Positions 12,221 to 23,089 of a stretch of 64,000 nt of DNA are shown piece by piece (position 1 is the first letter of the stretch; the number at the start of each line of letters is the position of its first letter). The translations under genes were made by a program, and so were the position numbers. The notes beneath the pieces are model-generated. The model saw nothing but the letters and a program-made list of their open reading frames with translations, searched no databases and had not been told where the DNA came from. Source of the stretch: Hoplostethus atlanticus (lineage: Eukaryota > Chordata > Actinopteri > Trachichthyiformes > Trachichthyidae); NCBI GenBank assembly GCA_034670405.1, contig JAXDDX010000045.1, forward strand, positions 2,392,501 through 2,456,500. The letters are read 5' to 3'.

Positions 12221-13867
12221 ATCTATTATACAGACACAATCACACTTATTAAAACTGCACATGAAGCGTACAGTGTGTTCTCAACAACTTCCAGCCAACA
12301 CATCACCCTGATGGCAGCAGGACGCCTCTGCAGTCGGTCCGAGCGATTCACCATCTTCACTAACAAGCTGTTGGATCACAGAGGGACACTGAGAAACTTG
12401 GAGGGTCGAAGCTGGTTTCAAGCTACCCACATGGGAGCCTATGGGTGAATAATGCAATACTGTTTTCCATTAGCCGTGTTGATGTTGGTACATACACTGT
12501 TTTTTTTGTTACAGTTAAATAAGTAAATAAGTATTTAGTTAAAGTATGACAACTTTATTTCAAGCTAAAGGAAACCTTAATTTGAAAGAGTCTTTGAAAG
12601 GGAATAATAGTAGCCAGCAATATTAAATTACAGAGATGTAAGTAGAGGTAAAACGCAGTAGCAGACAGCATAGCTTATGTGTAGTTGTCATTCTCCTATA
12701 ACACATCCCAGTTATGTTCCTGCTGATCAGTATTGTGACATCACTCTCATCCTCTCTCAGATGGAAATCTGGTGCAATCTACCAACCGATCACTGTCAGG
12801 ATCCAATGGAAGAATTTCAGCTCACTTAATATGAAACAGTACATTTTATTCATTATTGACTATAGTCAACTAATGCAAGCTACCTGCTATTTGATAGAAT
12901 CCAGGTTTTATCACCTACATTTATTATATCTCTGATATTATAAATCATCAAGGATTCTCTAAAGACCCTCAACCTGACAAGAGCCCTTCTTACTATTGAT
13001 TAATTAAATACAATTCCAGTACATCCCACAACAAAGAAATTGAATAAAGTACCTACCTACCTACCTACAGTTATTTTTATTAGTTATCTCGTTCATTTGA
13101 ATGCATATTTGTTCATATCTGGTTTTGTAAATGGAATTTTTGTCCACAGGGATGATGCTGCAGATGCTACTGCTGCAGTGTGAACAGGTTTAGGGTTAGG
13201 GTTGGGGTTACACAATGGACTGGAACCTCATTGGTTAAGATCAGGTCTGGTCTGAACGGGTTCAAGGTGGGGATGACCCATGGTTCAATAACCCATGTAA
13301 ACAGGGCTTTGTATGTGAAAGGGGTGTATGTATGCATGTGTGAGAAAGAGACAGAAATAGAGACAGACAGGCAGTGATAGGAGAGAGAGACAGAAATAGA
13401 GACAGACAGGCAGTGATAGGAGATAGTTTTAGGTCGAGGTGCTAAAACTCGTCGTTGGATCATGAAGGTGTTTTGTGCTTTCATGTATCTGTGAAAATGT
13501 CTGTTCTCCTCTCACACCTTCATCCAGCCGGAGTCTGCTGCTCAAACCAGTGTTGTCAGACTAGTAAGACTAGTAATGCTAGTTAGAGCTGGTCTGGTAC
13601 CTTGAAGATCACTAGTGGTGTCAGTTTATTGGTCCATTTATCTTGTGTCTATCTTCCAGCTATAAATACCAAACCAGGACAATGATGATGGAGAGATGCT
13701 GAAAACCATCCTGCAGCACTGTGACAGTTGGGGACATCCACACTTAATACATGTGTAGTAACTAAGATTTCACAATTACTAAAAAATAATACTTAAATAA
13801 CACTACCGACTGTTGCAATCTCCAAGCTGCAAGAGCCTGAACAGCGCTGTGGAGCCGTCCAACATCA
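12221..13867. other. Unassigned non-coding sequence
   Basis: No gene is seen. A short TTAGGG-like run (about 13188-13206) is too short to be telomeric. A GACAGACAGGCAGTGATAGG segment occurs twice at about 13360 and 13403. Confidence 0.45.

Positions 13868-13899
<32 letters not shown>
13868..13899 (+). repeat. (CA)n microsatellite
   Basis: About 16 CA units. Confidence 0.95.
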
Positions 13900-13900
<1 letters not shown>

Positions 13901-14018
13901 TTTGAACATGTTTTAAGCAGTGATAAAATATATAGGACTAGATGAGTCTATGTTTATCAAGTCTTATGGCGAAATAAATTGCCATAAAAGTTTCTGTCAA
14001 TATTCAGCAGCCCCAAAA

Positions 14019-14132
14019 GTAGTATCTGTAGTAGTATCTGTAGTAATCTCTAGTAGTATCTGTAGTAATCTCTAGTAGTATCTGTAGTAATCTCTGTAGT
14101 AGTATCTGTAGTCATCTGTAGTAGTATCTGTC
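14019..14132 (+). repeat. 22-bp tandem repeat
   Basis: The unit is roughly AGTAGTATCTGTAGTAATCT plus CT, with about five imperfect copies. Confidence 0.8.
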
Positions 14133-14855
14133 TCTGTATTTGAGGTCCAGTTCCTCTACATTGTGTCTGTATTTAGTGAATCCTTCTGTTTTCTAGTGAC
14201 ATGAAACTGATTTGTCTGGTTTCTGTTAATATTTCTGCTGCGGAAATATTCTACCTGCGTTTTACTACATCAGCGCAATTTTCAAATACTCTGCTCTGAC
14301 TGTGTACCTTAGTAGCCATTGTACAAGTTCCCCTTATCATATCATACCCCTTATCCCCTTATCTCATATATTAAGTGCATCTAGCATGCATCTCTTTCCT
14401 TTAGTGGGTTACAGTAGAAACAGTTTAGTATATTGCAGCACAAAAGTTTAGTTTTCGTTTCTTTCAACCAACTAGTTACCAGTTCATTCCTTGTTCTGGT
14501 GGCACAAAGAAAACAGCAAACATTTTCTCTTTGGCATGAAGCAAAAGTGAAGCAGGTAGTAAAAAGTGGGACGACAGCAGCTTGTCGGTATGTGGTAAAC
14601 CTCAAACCAACCGAGGCTCAAAAAGTGGGTTTAGCCTGATATACAATGAATCTAGGAGGTAAATTCATAGTAAGCGTCCCATGAAATTGGCTTTTCGGTG
14701 ATGGGGGCATGTTTTGGGGCGTTTACCAGTTGTTGTGAGCGTGGCTAGTGGTGAGCTGGTTGTGGCTATCAAAGTGAGGCTAGCGGCCACAGAACAGGTC
14801 ACAGTAACAACAACAGAGGGCTGGAGTAACAATACACTTCCTGTTTCAAGAAGAG
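14133..14855. other. Unassigned non-coding sequence
   Basis: No gene is seen. GAGGTAAATTCATAGTAAG at about 14656 also occurs at about 22016, hinting at a shared old repeat. Confidence 0.4.
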
Positions 14856-15064
14856 CTTAATGTAGCTTTAAAGAGTAATGAAACGGTTCCAGTCTGGCTC
14901 CGCCCACCAGATACACCAGTTTGAGTGTTGGAGAGTGAGGGGGTGTGTCTGTAAAACCTCTGACATCATCTGACAACATATTGGAGATTGCATTTTCATC
15001 CAGGAAATGCATGTGTTTCACTGAATGGATTTTGTGGACAAAGTCACAGGGTAACATTTGGCGC
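14856..15064 (+). repeat. Interspersed repeat, sharing a core with 34200-34320
   Basis: The core GTGTCTGTAAAACCTCTGAC followed by ATCATCTGACAACAT and TTGGAGATT (about 14945-14990) recurs almost identically at about 34264-34310. The flanks diverge. No family is assigned. Confidence 0.5.
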
Positions 15065-15355
15065 CCCAGGAATACATCTTTGACCCTGAATGCGTCCTGC
15101 TGAAATTATATCTGTAATGTTGAATTTCTGTCCAGTATTGATCGGTTTCACCATATAGAAGTCATACAAATATGTTTACCTAATTTAATGTCAAATATCT
15201 CTTAAATATGAAAAATGGATCCTATTGGGGAAACAAACTGGAAATGTTTGTTCTTCCCAGAAAAATGAATGTCTGACATGTCGGCTGCTGCCCTGTTCTC
15301 CGCTGCTGAACTGATGCATCCAATCCCAACGGACACACAGAGGAGAGGGGGAGGC

Positions 15356-15358
<3 letters not shown>

Positions 15359-15407
<49 letters not shown>
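15359..15407 (+). repeat. (GT)n microsatellite
   Basis: About 24 GT units. Confidence 0.97.
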
Positions 15408-15409
<2 letters not shown>

Positions 15410-15540
15410 CACCAGGAACAGCCAGTTAAGATTAAGTAAAGATTGTGATGTTCCTGCATATCTGTCTGATTACCAGTTCTAATTGAGTTGAGGTGTATTG
15501 GTAATGTGTTTTACACTATGAGAACGATCTCATCTACCAA

Positions 15541-16680
15541 TACATTTTACATTTACATTACAGTCATTTATCAGACGCTTTTATCCAAAGCAATTTACAA
15601 TAAGTGCATTCAACATAGGTAGACAAGAGAACTACTAGTCACCAGAAATCATAAGTGCATTTCCTTCTTAAACAATCATCTAAGAGCAGAACCAGTGGTA
15701 AGGTAAAAGTACAATAAGTTAGCTACCTACTTTAAACAAAGGAGACAAATAAGTGAAGCAAATGATCAAGAGCTAAGAGGAAGGGTCAGGGTAGTGTTTC
15801 TTGAAGAGGAAGGGTCAGGGTAGTGTTTCTAGAAGATGAAGAGTCAGGGTAGTGTTTCTTGAAGAGGAAGGGTCAGGGTAGTGTTTCTTGAAGAGGAAGA
15901 GTCAGGGTAGTGTTTCTTGAAGAGGAAGGGTCAGGGTAGTGTTTCTAGAAGATGAAGGGTCAGGGTAGTGTTTCTAGAAGATGAAGAGTCAGGGTAGTGT
16001 TTCTTGAAGAGGAAGGGTCAGGGTAGTGTTTCTTGAAGAGGAAGTGTCAGGGTAGTGTTTCTTGAAGAGGAAGAGTCAGGGTAGTGTTTCTTGAAGAGGA
16101 AGGGTCAGAGTAGTGTTTCTAGAAGAGGAAGGGTCAGGGTAGTGTTTCTTGAAGATGAAGTGTCAGGGTAGTGTTTCTTGAAGATGAAGGGTCAGGGTAG
16201 TGTTTCTTGAAGATGAAGTGTCAGGGTAGTGTTTCTAGAAGAGGAAGGGTCAGGGTAGTGTTTCTTGAAGAGGAAGGGTCAGGGTAGTGTTTCTAGAAGA
16301 TGAAGTGTCAGGGTAGTGTTTCTTGAAGAGGAAGGGTCAGGGTAGTGTTTCTTGAAGAGGAAGAGTCAGGGTAGTGTTTCTAGAAGAGGAAGGGTCAGGG
16401 TAGTGTTTCTTGAAGAGGAAGGGTCAGGGTAGTGTTTCTTGAAGAGGAAGGGTCAGGGTAGTGTTTCTTGAAGAGGTGGGTTTTCAGCCTGCGGTGAAAG
16501 ATGGGCAGCGACTCAGCTGTCCTGACATCAGTGGGAGTTCATTCCACCACTGTGGGGCCAGAACAGAGAAAAGCCATGACCGGGTAGATCGGCCGCAGGG
16601 GCCTCTGAGCGACGGGGCAACCAGTCGCCTCAAGGCAGCAGAGCAAAGTGGTCGGGCGGGGGTGTAAGGCTTGACCATAG
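15541..16680 (-). mobile_element. Composite interspersed repeat containing a minisatellite
   Basis: The left end reads CAGTCATTTATCAGACGC then TTTTATCCAAAGC. On the minus strand this is the GCTTT-GGATA-AAAGC stem-loop tail of L2-type retroposons. The right part (16478-16680) begins GTGGGTTTTCAGCCTGCGG and has 'TTCATTCCACCACTGTGGGG'. I recall this segment as a high-copy teleost repeat that sits beside the same tail. The middle is expanded into the 29-bp array described separately. It may be a non-autonomous retroposon or a LINE 3' UTR. I see no coding capacity. Confidence 0.5.
15775..16477 (+). repeat. 29-bp minisatellite, about 24 units
   Basis: The unit is AAGAGGAAGGGTCAGGGTAG followed by TGTTTCTTG (29 bp). 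Two recurrent variant sites are GAGGAAGGG/GATGAAGAG or GTG, and TTCTTG/TTCTAG. They are mixed along the array. It lies inside the composite repeat. Confidence 0.95.
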
Positions 16681-16767
16681 CCTGGTTGAACTGAACTGAA
16701 TGAATGATTGAGATGCTTGTTGACTGTTCATCGTCTAATGTGCTCTTATAAGCTCTATTGCTCTTAT

Positions 16768-16825
16768 TTCTGTTATACTTGTGGTTTCGTGTTTTAAAGA
16801 GCTGTATAAATTAAACTTGACTGCT
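16768..16825 (+). mobile_element. Retroposon 3' tail remnant
   Basis: 'TTTTAAAGAGCTGTATAAAT' then TAAACTTGACT matches the common teleost retroposon ending (…AAAGCGCTATATAAATAAACTTGACT). Confidence 0.4.
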
Positions 16826-16941
16826 TCTCTGGGTAAACGAGTTGAGCTGAACGAGTCCTGTTGTCGCTGTGCTGAGTGTGTACTTGTGTTACTGTTAGTG
16901 GGAACCAAATCATATTCCTGGACATTTATTTTGTCTAGTGA

Positions 16942-17360
16942 TTAAAGCTGCACTCGGCAACTTTGCAGGTTGGCGGCTCCAGATACCAGCAAGAGGTAAC
17001 TGTATGAACAATGTTTGAACTTCATTACCCAGAATTCCTGTGCTGTGACATCAGTAAACCGGTCTGTGACGCTTCATACCAAAGGAAACCAAAGAGCTAA
17101 CGTTGGTGAGTCCAGCTTCCTCTACTGGATCGGTCACTTCCTGTGTGGAGAAGATTTCCCACCAGTGACCAAACCGGCACCAGGATATATTTTGGACCAA
17201 TAGGGTGAATCTACAGTCTCAGGTAGTGGGGCTGGGACGCTCTGTTGCAGCATCACTTCCTGGTTCAGACTGAGGAGACGACTGGAGGTTTACAGTAAAA
17301 TCTGACCAGAGCAGATTTATTATTTTACAATAACATCTGACTAGAGCAGATTTAATATTT
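16942..17360 (+). mobile_element. MITE 'TTAAAGCTGC', copy 1 of 3
   Basis: It starts TTAAAGCTGCACTCGG and runs to CCAGAGCAGATTTA. It aligns throughout with 32261-32600 and 45441-45813. Shared segments include TTACCCAGAATTCC, GGACCAATAGGGTGAATCTA and CAGCATCACTTCCTGGTTCA. In this copy the right terminus is repeated about three times (AGAGCAGATTTA at about 17309 and 17343, and a worn AGCAGATT at about 17367). No coding capacity. Confidence 0.7.
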
Positions 17361-17623
17361 TACTATAGCAGATTCAAGGCAATACTGACTGTGATTAGTT
17401 TCAGATCCTACAGCAGGGTTAGGGTTCTCTTCATCCAAGGAAAAATTACCTGCACCAGCATTAGCATCCTCTCCACAGCCTGGAGAGCTAAATGAAACTT
17501 GACGAAACTGATAAAAGAAGCGTGCCACCATACCCACCCACTCTTTTAAATAAAGAGTCATGTAAATTGTTTGAAATTTTAAAATGTAACTGTGCTATTT
17601 TAAGCAATTTTATTACATTTTAG

Positions 17624-17700
17624 GCATTTAGACAAAGTTCTTACAGAGCGACGTGCCATAAGTGCAGCAGCAGAATACAGCTAAAGCCCTGCATCACCAA
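17624..17700 (-). mobile_element. Worn retroposon 3' end
   Basis: 'TTTTAGGCATTTAGACAAAG … ACAGAGCGAC' resembles the reversed tail of L2-tailed retroposons (CATTTAGCAGACGCTTTTAT, CCAGAGCGAC). The stem-loop is not intact. Confidence 0.35.
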
Positions 17701-18018
17701 CATCCCCAGAAACCCTTAAAGGTCCCATATTATGGAAAACGGTTTATTCCTGGCGCTTATATGTTCCACAGAAAATTACTTCCCTAAGCAGCTGAGAAAC
17801 TTTGAAATCTGGAAGTCAACCCGTTTTTCTGTATTTCCCTTTTTCCAAAACGGTGCCAAAGATAGGAAAAACAGCCTGTTTCAGAAAGTGGTTCCTTTGG
17901 ACGTCATAAGGGGCAAATCCAGCCCCTCTCAGAGCATGCCCACGCCCAGGTGAACAACCAATCCCATTTACGTCGTCGCAAAATGCAGCTCACGGCAGTG
18001 CCGCAAGCCGTTGCTTAT

Positions 18019-18265
18019 GGTGCATTCCATTGTACTCGGAAATCGATAATTCCGAGTCGGTATTCCTAACTTCCAATCTAAATGTGTTCCAGTGCATCTG
18101 CTCGGGAAAACATAATCGCCCGCAGCAAACTCATGTTTGTACGGTAAGTCTCAGAATGTTACAAGCATCTAAACTCAACATCAACTACTACAGCACCATT
18201 AGTGAATAGAATCGGCGCATATCACATTCAGGACGCCGTTTTTTCCGACTACACTGGAATGCACC
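18019..18265. mobile_element. Nested MITE, 247 bp, with inverted termini
   Basis: The left end GGTGCATTCCATTGTACTCG and the right end, which reads GGTGCATTCCAGTGTAGTCG on the minus strand, match at 18 of 20 positions. They continue into GGAAA on both sides. It lies inside the TTAA-bounded element. I see no convincing target-site duplication, so the superfamily is left open. Confidence 0.75.
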
Positions 18266-19001
18266 ATTACTTTGCGACGAGTGAAGCTAAAACAACAACA
18301 TATCTACGGCGATATATCAACTCTCCAGTTATTATTTTGTAGGATGCAGGCAGCAACATAGATCTCTGCACAGTCTCCCAACACGCGAAAATGCCAGGAC
18401 AGAGCGGATTAATTTTATTTTTAACGGCAACGGCTACAGTTTTTTCTGTGTGTGATGATCAGTGCTCAGACTGCTTGAGCAACGGCAGGATTAGCATCTA
18501 AATTGAAGCTTAAAGATGGAGCAATTCATAAGGTACGTGACCCATCTGCAAAATTGGAATCTGTAAGTGTCACCATGTTTTGATTAATTTACCAAATTAG
18601 TCTGGTTAGTATATTCACTGCTGGTTAGCTAACAAGCTAGCGGGGCTAGACACAGGCTTGTTGGGCGTGGAAGAAGTAAGAAAACTAAAGCTGGAGTCAT
18701 TAAAAGTAAAGTAAAGTAAAGGTAAAGTTATTGGTTGGAGTCAGGACTCATCTTAAAGTTATTTGTTGGGACCAGTGTCTGTTTTATAAGTCTGTCGAAC
18801 GTGTCAGGCTTGGTAAACTTTAGCCACCATTAGTACAATCGTGTTTGGTTGTTTGGCTGCGCTGTTTGGATGCAAATAGGTTGCATCCAATAATATATTG
18901 GCTAACTAGCTCAACAAAATTGTCAATCCTAGCTTGTCTGCAAGTTCAATAAGCTTATGGACATGAGCCATAAATAGACCGGCTACAGCAGAGAGTGTCG
19001 C

Positions 19002-19166
19002 TCACACACCCACATACACAAACACAAGGCACGAAAGTACAATATTACACAGAATTGTTATCATTGAGAAACTAAGTGGAACCGCCTCAGCTGCCTCTTC
19101 CCATTCTGGGTCAGACTCTGGCTCAAACATGTACGGTCTCAGTGTTGGTTCTGGAGCGGCCGCCAT
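19002..19166 (-). pseudogene. Short acidic open frame inside transposon
   Basis: A minus-strand frame starts at an ATG (19166) in good context (AACCATGGCG) and gives MAAAPEPTLRPYMFEPESDP, then EWEEAAEA. It runs out after about 55 codons in low-information sequence. The 'RPYMFEPES' phrase with acidic residues recalls the start of transposon-carried proteins often annotated in fish as 'P2X purinoceptor 7-like'. That link is from memory and tentative. No zinc-binding cysteine cluster follows here, so only the first exon or a remnant may remain. Confidence 0.3.
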
Positions 19167-19255
19167 GGTTATGGTAGATTTCTGCATCAAGCTTATTTGT
19201 TTACCTTGAGCAGCATGGGCGCTCTGCTCTCCGCCTCCGCCAGGCGATTGTGTGT

Positions 19256-19324
19256 AGGTTGCTATGTAATGGCCGCCACTGCTCTGATGCGGCCAATCAG
19301 AGCAGTGCTCATTACATACAACCT
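19256..19324. repeat. 70-bp hairpin
   Basis: CACTGCTCTGAT (19277-19288) and ATCAGAGCAGTG (19296-19307) are perfect inverted arms around the 7-base loop GCGGCCA. Outer arms AGGTTGCTATGTAATG and CATTACATACAACCT extend the stem with one bulge and a small internal mismatch. Confidence 0.85.
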
Positions 19325-19494
19325 CCACGCCCTCAAAACAGCCTGTTCTTTACAATGGAGAAAATGAGAGACTGAAACACACACCACAGAAGCTGGTTTT
19401 AGGATTTTTTTTGATATAGACTTCACAAATGTCTTGTAAAGACCCCCAGGAACAGTTTAAATAGCCCAAAATGAGTACAATACCCCCCCTTTAA

Positions 19495-20837
19495 TAAGGA
19501 GTTGGAGGCTCGGAGGCCTCATAATGTTGCTGAATCATCACATGAAGAGACGAGAAGAGAGAAATGAAGACCATCAGAGTGAAGGGCAGCAAGAACAAGA
19601 TGTGTTTCTGAATGGAAATAAACTTAAATATACTTAATAATGGAAATGATTGTTTTAAGTCACTTTTTTCTCATGCTTCCCTCAGCGGGTCAAATATACA
19701 TGAATTGTTTTTCATCATGTATTTTTCTATTTCTCAAATCAAATCACAATTGCCAGCAAATCTGCAGGAAACCAGTGGACTTCATGTTGCTGTCTAGGCT
19801 CCAGACAGATAAAACCACACTGAAGCACTGAAGCACAGCAGGAAGTTGAGAAATATCTTCAGCATTTAAGAAATAAAGTGTTGAATCTTCTGTTGTATCT
19901 GTGGTCCGATAAACTCTTTAACCCCCTTAACAAAGTGTACCAACTTTTAGTTTAAGTATAGTAGTTATATAAAGATGGGGTGATAGGATGAATGATTTGA
20001 AAATATAACAGCCTGTGGTGTCTCAGCTGGAGGTCACGGTCCACCTCCATGTTGTTCACCACTACACCACTGAAGAAGAAGCCTCCTGCAGCTGCCCTGC
20101 ATTCTTATGCTTTACAGAAAAACCACATTAGTACATTTACAGCAAATGTCAGGAGTTTCTCGGCCAGCTTGTTACCAGACCAATCCTCCTAACCTCAGAA
20201 AAACCTGATTTTTCCAAACGCTTCCTCTTGGGGGCGGAGCCAAAGTGCGGCAGTAGCTCAGCAAACCTGCAGTAGAAGAAATGGGACTTCTACATTGGCT
20301 GCATCTGTATTTTCTATGTTTAGTGTTGGTTTGCTTCAACTGAATTCACATCACTTCAATTGAATTCAAACTTTTCCTTTCGTGCGAGGGAGGCTTGGAC
20401 TGCAGACCGGGTTTAAAATAAAAACACAACAAATCACGTCACACCATTTACCAACCAGACAAACATCAGCTGAGAGCAGACAGAGAGTCGGAGAGTAAAA
20501 CGTCCTTCATCACCTCACCACCAGTCTTCCTCACCACAAGTGGGATGTTTGGAAACAAGATGAAATTAGAAACTACAGAACTACAGAACCTCTAACTAGC
20601 CTGACTACCATGCCATAATCATGTGAGGTGGCACAAGGTTGGTCAGATCTGAGAGGAGGGAGGAGAAACCTGCACCATGTACAGATGAGATGAGGAAGAG
20701 GAGGAAGGGAGGAAGAAGGGGAAGAAGAAGGAATGGAGATGGATAGCAGTTATAGAAAGAGAGGCGAAGAAGAATAAATACTATTTGTCTGACAGAAATA
20801 GTAGAGACCCACTTTTTATTTAAAAATCAATACAACA
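19495..20837. other. Unassigned non-coding sequence
   Basis: No exon is found, although this could be intron of the gene starting at 21227. A purine-rich stretch (GAGGAAGA-type) lies at 20690-20770. Confidence 0.4.
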
Positions 20838-20859
20838 CCAGACAGACAGACAGATAGTC

Positions 20860-20954
<95 letters not shown>

Positions 20955-20956
20955 CA
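20838..20956 (+). repeat. (GACA)n(GATA)n compound microsatellite
   Basis: A block of GACA units with two GATA interruptions, then about 14 GATA units. Confidence 0.97.
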
Positions 20957-21118
20957 GAAACACAGGGGCAGAGAGTTTGCAAAGCATTTCCACCTCGTGT
21001 GTTTAGAGGCAACACCTGGCTGATCTTCTGATAAATCAATCAAGCAATCACTAGTCAGCCCGCAGTGATCGATCAGAAGCCACGGTAATCGATAATCAAC
21101 AGGTGTGTGTGTTCTTAC

Positions 21119-21227
21119 CGCAGTAGAGGAGCAGCAGGCTGGTCAGCAGCACGGCAGCCCACAAAGTTGAGGACATCCTCGGCCAGGCGTTGACGTTCCC
21201 TCGGCGGGCAGGACGAGACGAGGCCAT
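21119..21227 (-). CDS. First coding exon with signal peptide; gene unknown
   Basis: On the minus strand an ATG at 21227 opens 36 codons plus one base, ending at the splice donor GGTAAGAAC (intron starts at 21118, phase 1). The product begins MASSRPARRGNVNAWPR, followed by M18-SSTLWAAVLLTSLLLLY and C36. This is a short basic or polar start and then a leucine-rich hydrophobic core, that is, a signal peptide or signal anchor. Met18, with A at -3, may be the true start, giving a compact 20-residue signal peptide. A phase-1 intron just after the signal peptide is typical of secreted and immunoglobulin-superfamily receptor genes. The exon sits in CpG-rich DNA, as expected for a first exon. The gene should continue toward coordinate 1. 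I do not recognise the protein and saw no following exon. Confidence 0.55.
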
Positions 21228-21920
21228 CGGGTTTCTACCAGTTTACCAGTTGTCCAGTGTTCCCAGTGTTCCCAGTGTTCCCAGGGTTCCCAGTTCACAG
21301 CAGGGGAATGGAAAGAAAAATCTGAAGAATCGATCAGTTCAGCAGCCGAGTCGGAGCAGCGCCTCCACAGAGCGTCTCTGGCCGCCACTAATCCCCGGAA
21401 AGGGCATCTTCATCCCGGCTTGGTGGTGCCAGACAGTCGGCGGCACCGCAGCTTTCATGGTGGGCTTTGAAATAAAAAATAAAACGAATAAATTCACTTC
21501 TGACCAAGTGAGGTGTCCTCTGTCACGTCGGCTCTTAATACATTCCCAAATTAAAAAGGATGCGGACTCCCAGCGCGCGCACTTTACGCGTATCTGGTTT
21601 TTCTGAACAGGTTAGTGGTTTATCCAAACAGGGAGATGGATCTGGTCACTGCGCATCCGAGCTTTTGGAGAGGAAAATGCCCCCTCCACCCGCCCCGCAC
21701 ACACACGCAAGCACGCACGCACACACACATTCAATACGCCAAGGTCCCCTGGTCTGAGAGATAGACCGGCAGAAAGACGGAGAGAGAATCGCAGAAAGTA
21801 GAGACAGCCTGGCATAAAATAAATCCAAGCAAGGTGAGAGCTGTGAGGAGGGGGACCGGCAGCGGCTCGGAGGCTGCAGGGACGTGGAAGGACTGGGGAT
21901 AAGCAAACTGGTGCTGCGTG
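21228..21920 (-). promoter_or_regulatory. CpG-rich 5' UTR and promoter-like region
   Basis: The segment is distinctly GC- and CpG-rich compared with the 40%-GC-like surroundings (GCGCGCACTTTACGCG near 21573, CCGGCAGCGGCTCGG near 21857). It lies directly upstream of the signal-peptide exon. A 9-bp direct repeat (GTTCCCAGT, about four copies at 21258-21293) lies in the likely 5' UTR. No TATA box could be placed. The transcription start is not determined. Confidence 0.45.
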
Positions 21921-22599
21921 CATGTGCGTGTGCGTGAGAGCGAGAGAGTGAAAGAGAGAGAGAGACGGGTTAGTGGAGGGTAAACCCACCCTTTCATTTG
22001 TACAATAGAGTTGATGAGGTAAATTCATAGTAAGTTGCATGAAACTGAGGTAAGGAAACCCCGGAACATGAATTCATGTTTCCTGAAAATACAATGTGTT
22101 ATTATGAATATTGGTGGTTACAGTTTCCTTGCCTTATTCTTTACCCATCTGTTACCACAGACTAACACTCATACTCTTACAGGCACAGTGGGATTTTTTG
22201 GACAGTCCATTCACCTTTTATTATTTTATTATTTGTATGCTTGGTGTCTCGTTATGGTCCAGGAGCCTCAGCAGTCTGCAGCTTTTCTTTCCAACCAAAC
22301 CCCACAGCAGCTCAGCCCTCTCTGGGTGAAGGTTATGAGTTACTGTACCTGGTGTTGCCAATGGCGTAATAAGGGATGACTGGTTCAGGGGCAGGATTCA
22401 ACCACTGGTCTCTTTTAATGGTTCAATTAATATTACGCAACATGAGGACAAGCCTTTTCTCAAATGGCATAGAAACAAATGATTTCATGTGTTGTTACAG
22501 ATGCTCCAAATATTAAGTGCATCATGCTATAAAAATTAAACAACAAACAAACAATGTTTTGATTACATCACACATTATTACAGACAAACCATCACAACA
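21921..22599. other. Unassigned non-coding sequence
   Basis: CA/GA-rich sequence to about 21965, then plain sequence. GAGGTAAATTCATAGTAAG at 22016 repeats a motif from 14656. Confidence 0.4.
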
Positions 22600-23078
22600 G
22601 ATACGGAACAATCTAGAGCTGAACACTCTAAAGACTGTAGAGATGGTAGTGGACTTCAGGAGGAGCCCGGCCCCCCACCCCACCCCTCACCCTGTGTGGC
22701 TCCCCTGTCAGCACTCTGGAGTCATTCAGATTCCTGGGGCACCACCATAACCCAGGACCTCAAGTGGGAGCAGAACATCAGCTCCATCACCAGGAAGGCC
22801 CAGCAGAGGATGTACTTCCTGCGGCAGCTGAAGAAGTTCAACCTGCCGCAGATAATGATGGTCCAGTTCTACACGGTCATCACTGAGTCCGCATCGATCA
22901 CCGTCTGGTTTGCTGCTGCCACTGCCAGGGACAAAGCCAGACTGCAGCGCATCATCTGGTCAGCAGAGAAGCTGATCGGCTGTGACCTGCCGCCGCTTCA
23001 GGTCCCGTACGCCTCCAGGACCAGGAAGCGGGCTGGAAGGATTATGGCTGACCCTCCCTGGACACTCTCTTTTCGAAG
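22600..23078 (+). mobile_element. LINE reverse-transcriptase C-terminal fragment (L2/CR1 group)
   Basis: Forward translations give LELNTLKTVEMVVDFRRSP, then after a frameshift LGTTITQDLKWEQNISSITR, KAQQRMYFLRQLKKFNLP and FYTVITESASITVWFAAATA. Next come RDKARLQRIIWSAEKLIG and, in another frame, GHSLFEVV. These match in order the end of the reverse transcriptase of teleost non-LTR elements (NVSKTKEMIVDFRR … LKKAQQRLFFLRRLKKF … FYRCTIESILT … DRKALQRVVRTA … HPLFELLPSGRR). The 5' part is absent and at least two frameshifts have occurred, so it is a dead copy. It stops where the next repeat (23090) begins. Confidence 0.85.
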
Positions 23079-23089
23079 TAGTTCTCTTT

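Larger units (their letters stand above)
17716..19494. mobile_element. TTAA-bounded DNA transposon, 1.8 kb, with nested insertion
   Basis: The left end TTAAAGGTCCCATATTATGG and the inverted right end (on the minus strand TTAAAGGGGGGGTATTGTAC) both begin TTAAAGG and both abut TTAA. This fits a piggyBac-like target site. 'AAAGGTCCCATATTATG' is a terminus I recall from abundant teleost transposons. A 247-bp MITE sits inside (18019-18265). A 70-bp hairpin and a short acidic open frame lie near the right end. No transposase domain was recognised, so the element is non-autonomous or internally deleted. Confidence 0.6.

Noticed and set aside
13188-13206. Telomere-like TTAGGG repeats
   Set aside because: Only about three imperfect units; similar short runs at 32020 and 36880 are also chance-level.
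8398-20290. CCTCTTGGG.GGAGCCAAA shared at 8408 and 20225
   Set aside because: The similarity is under 30 bp with no extension I could follow; not enough to define a repeat family.
21143-21388. Upstream reading frame with WEHWEHWEHW overlapping the exon
   Set aside because: It starts at GTG, not ATG, and the pattern comes from a 9-bp direct repeat in the 5' UTR.
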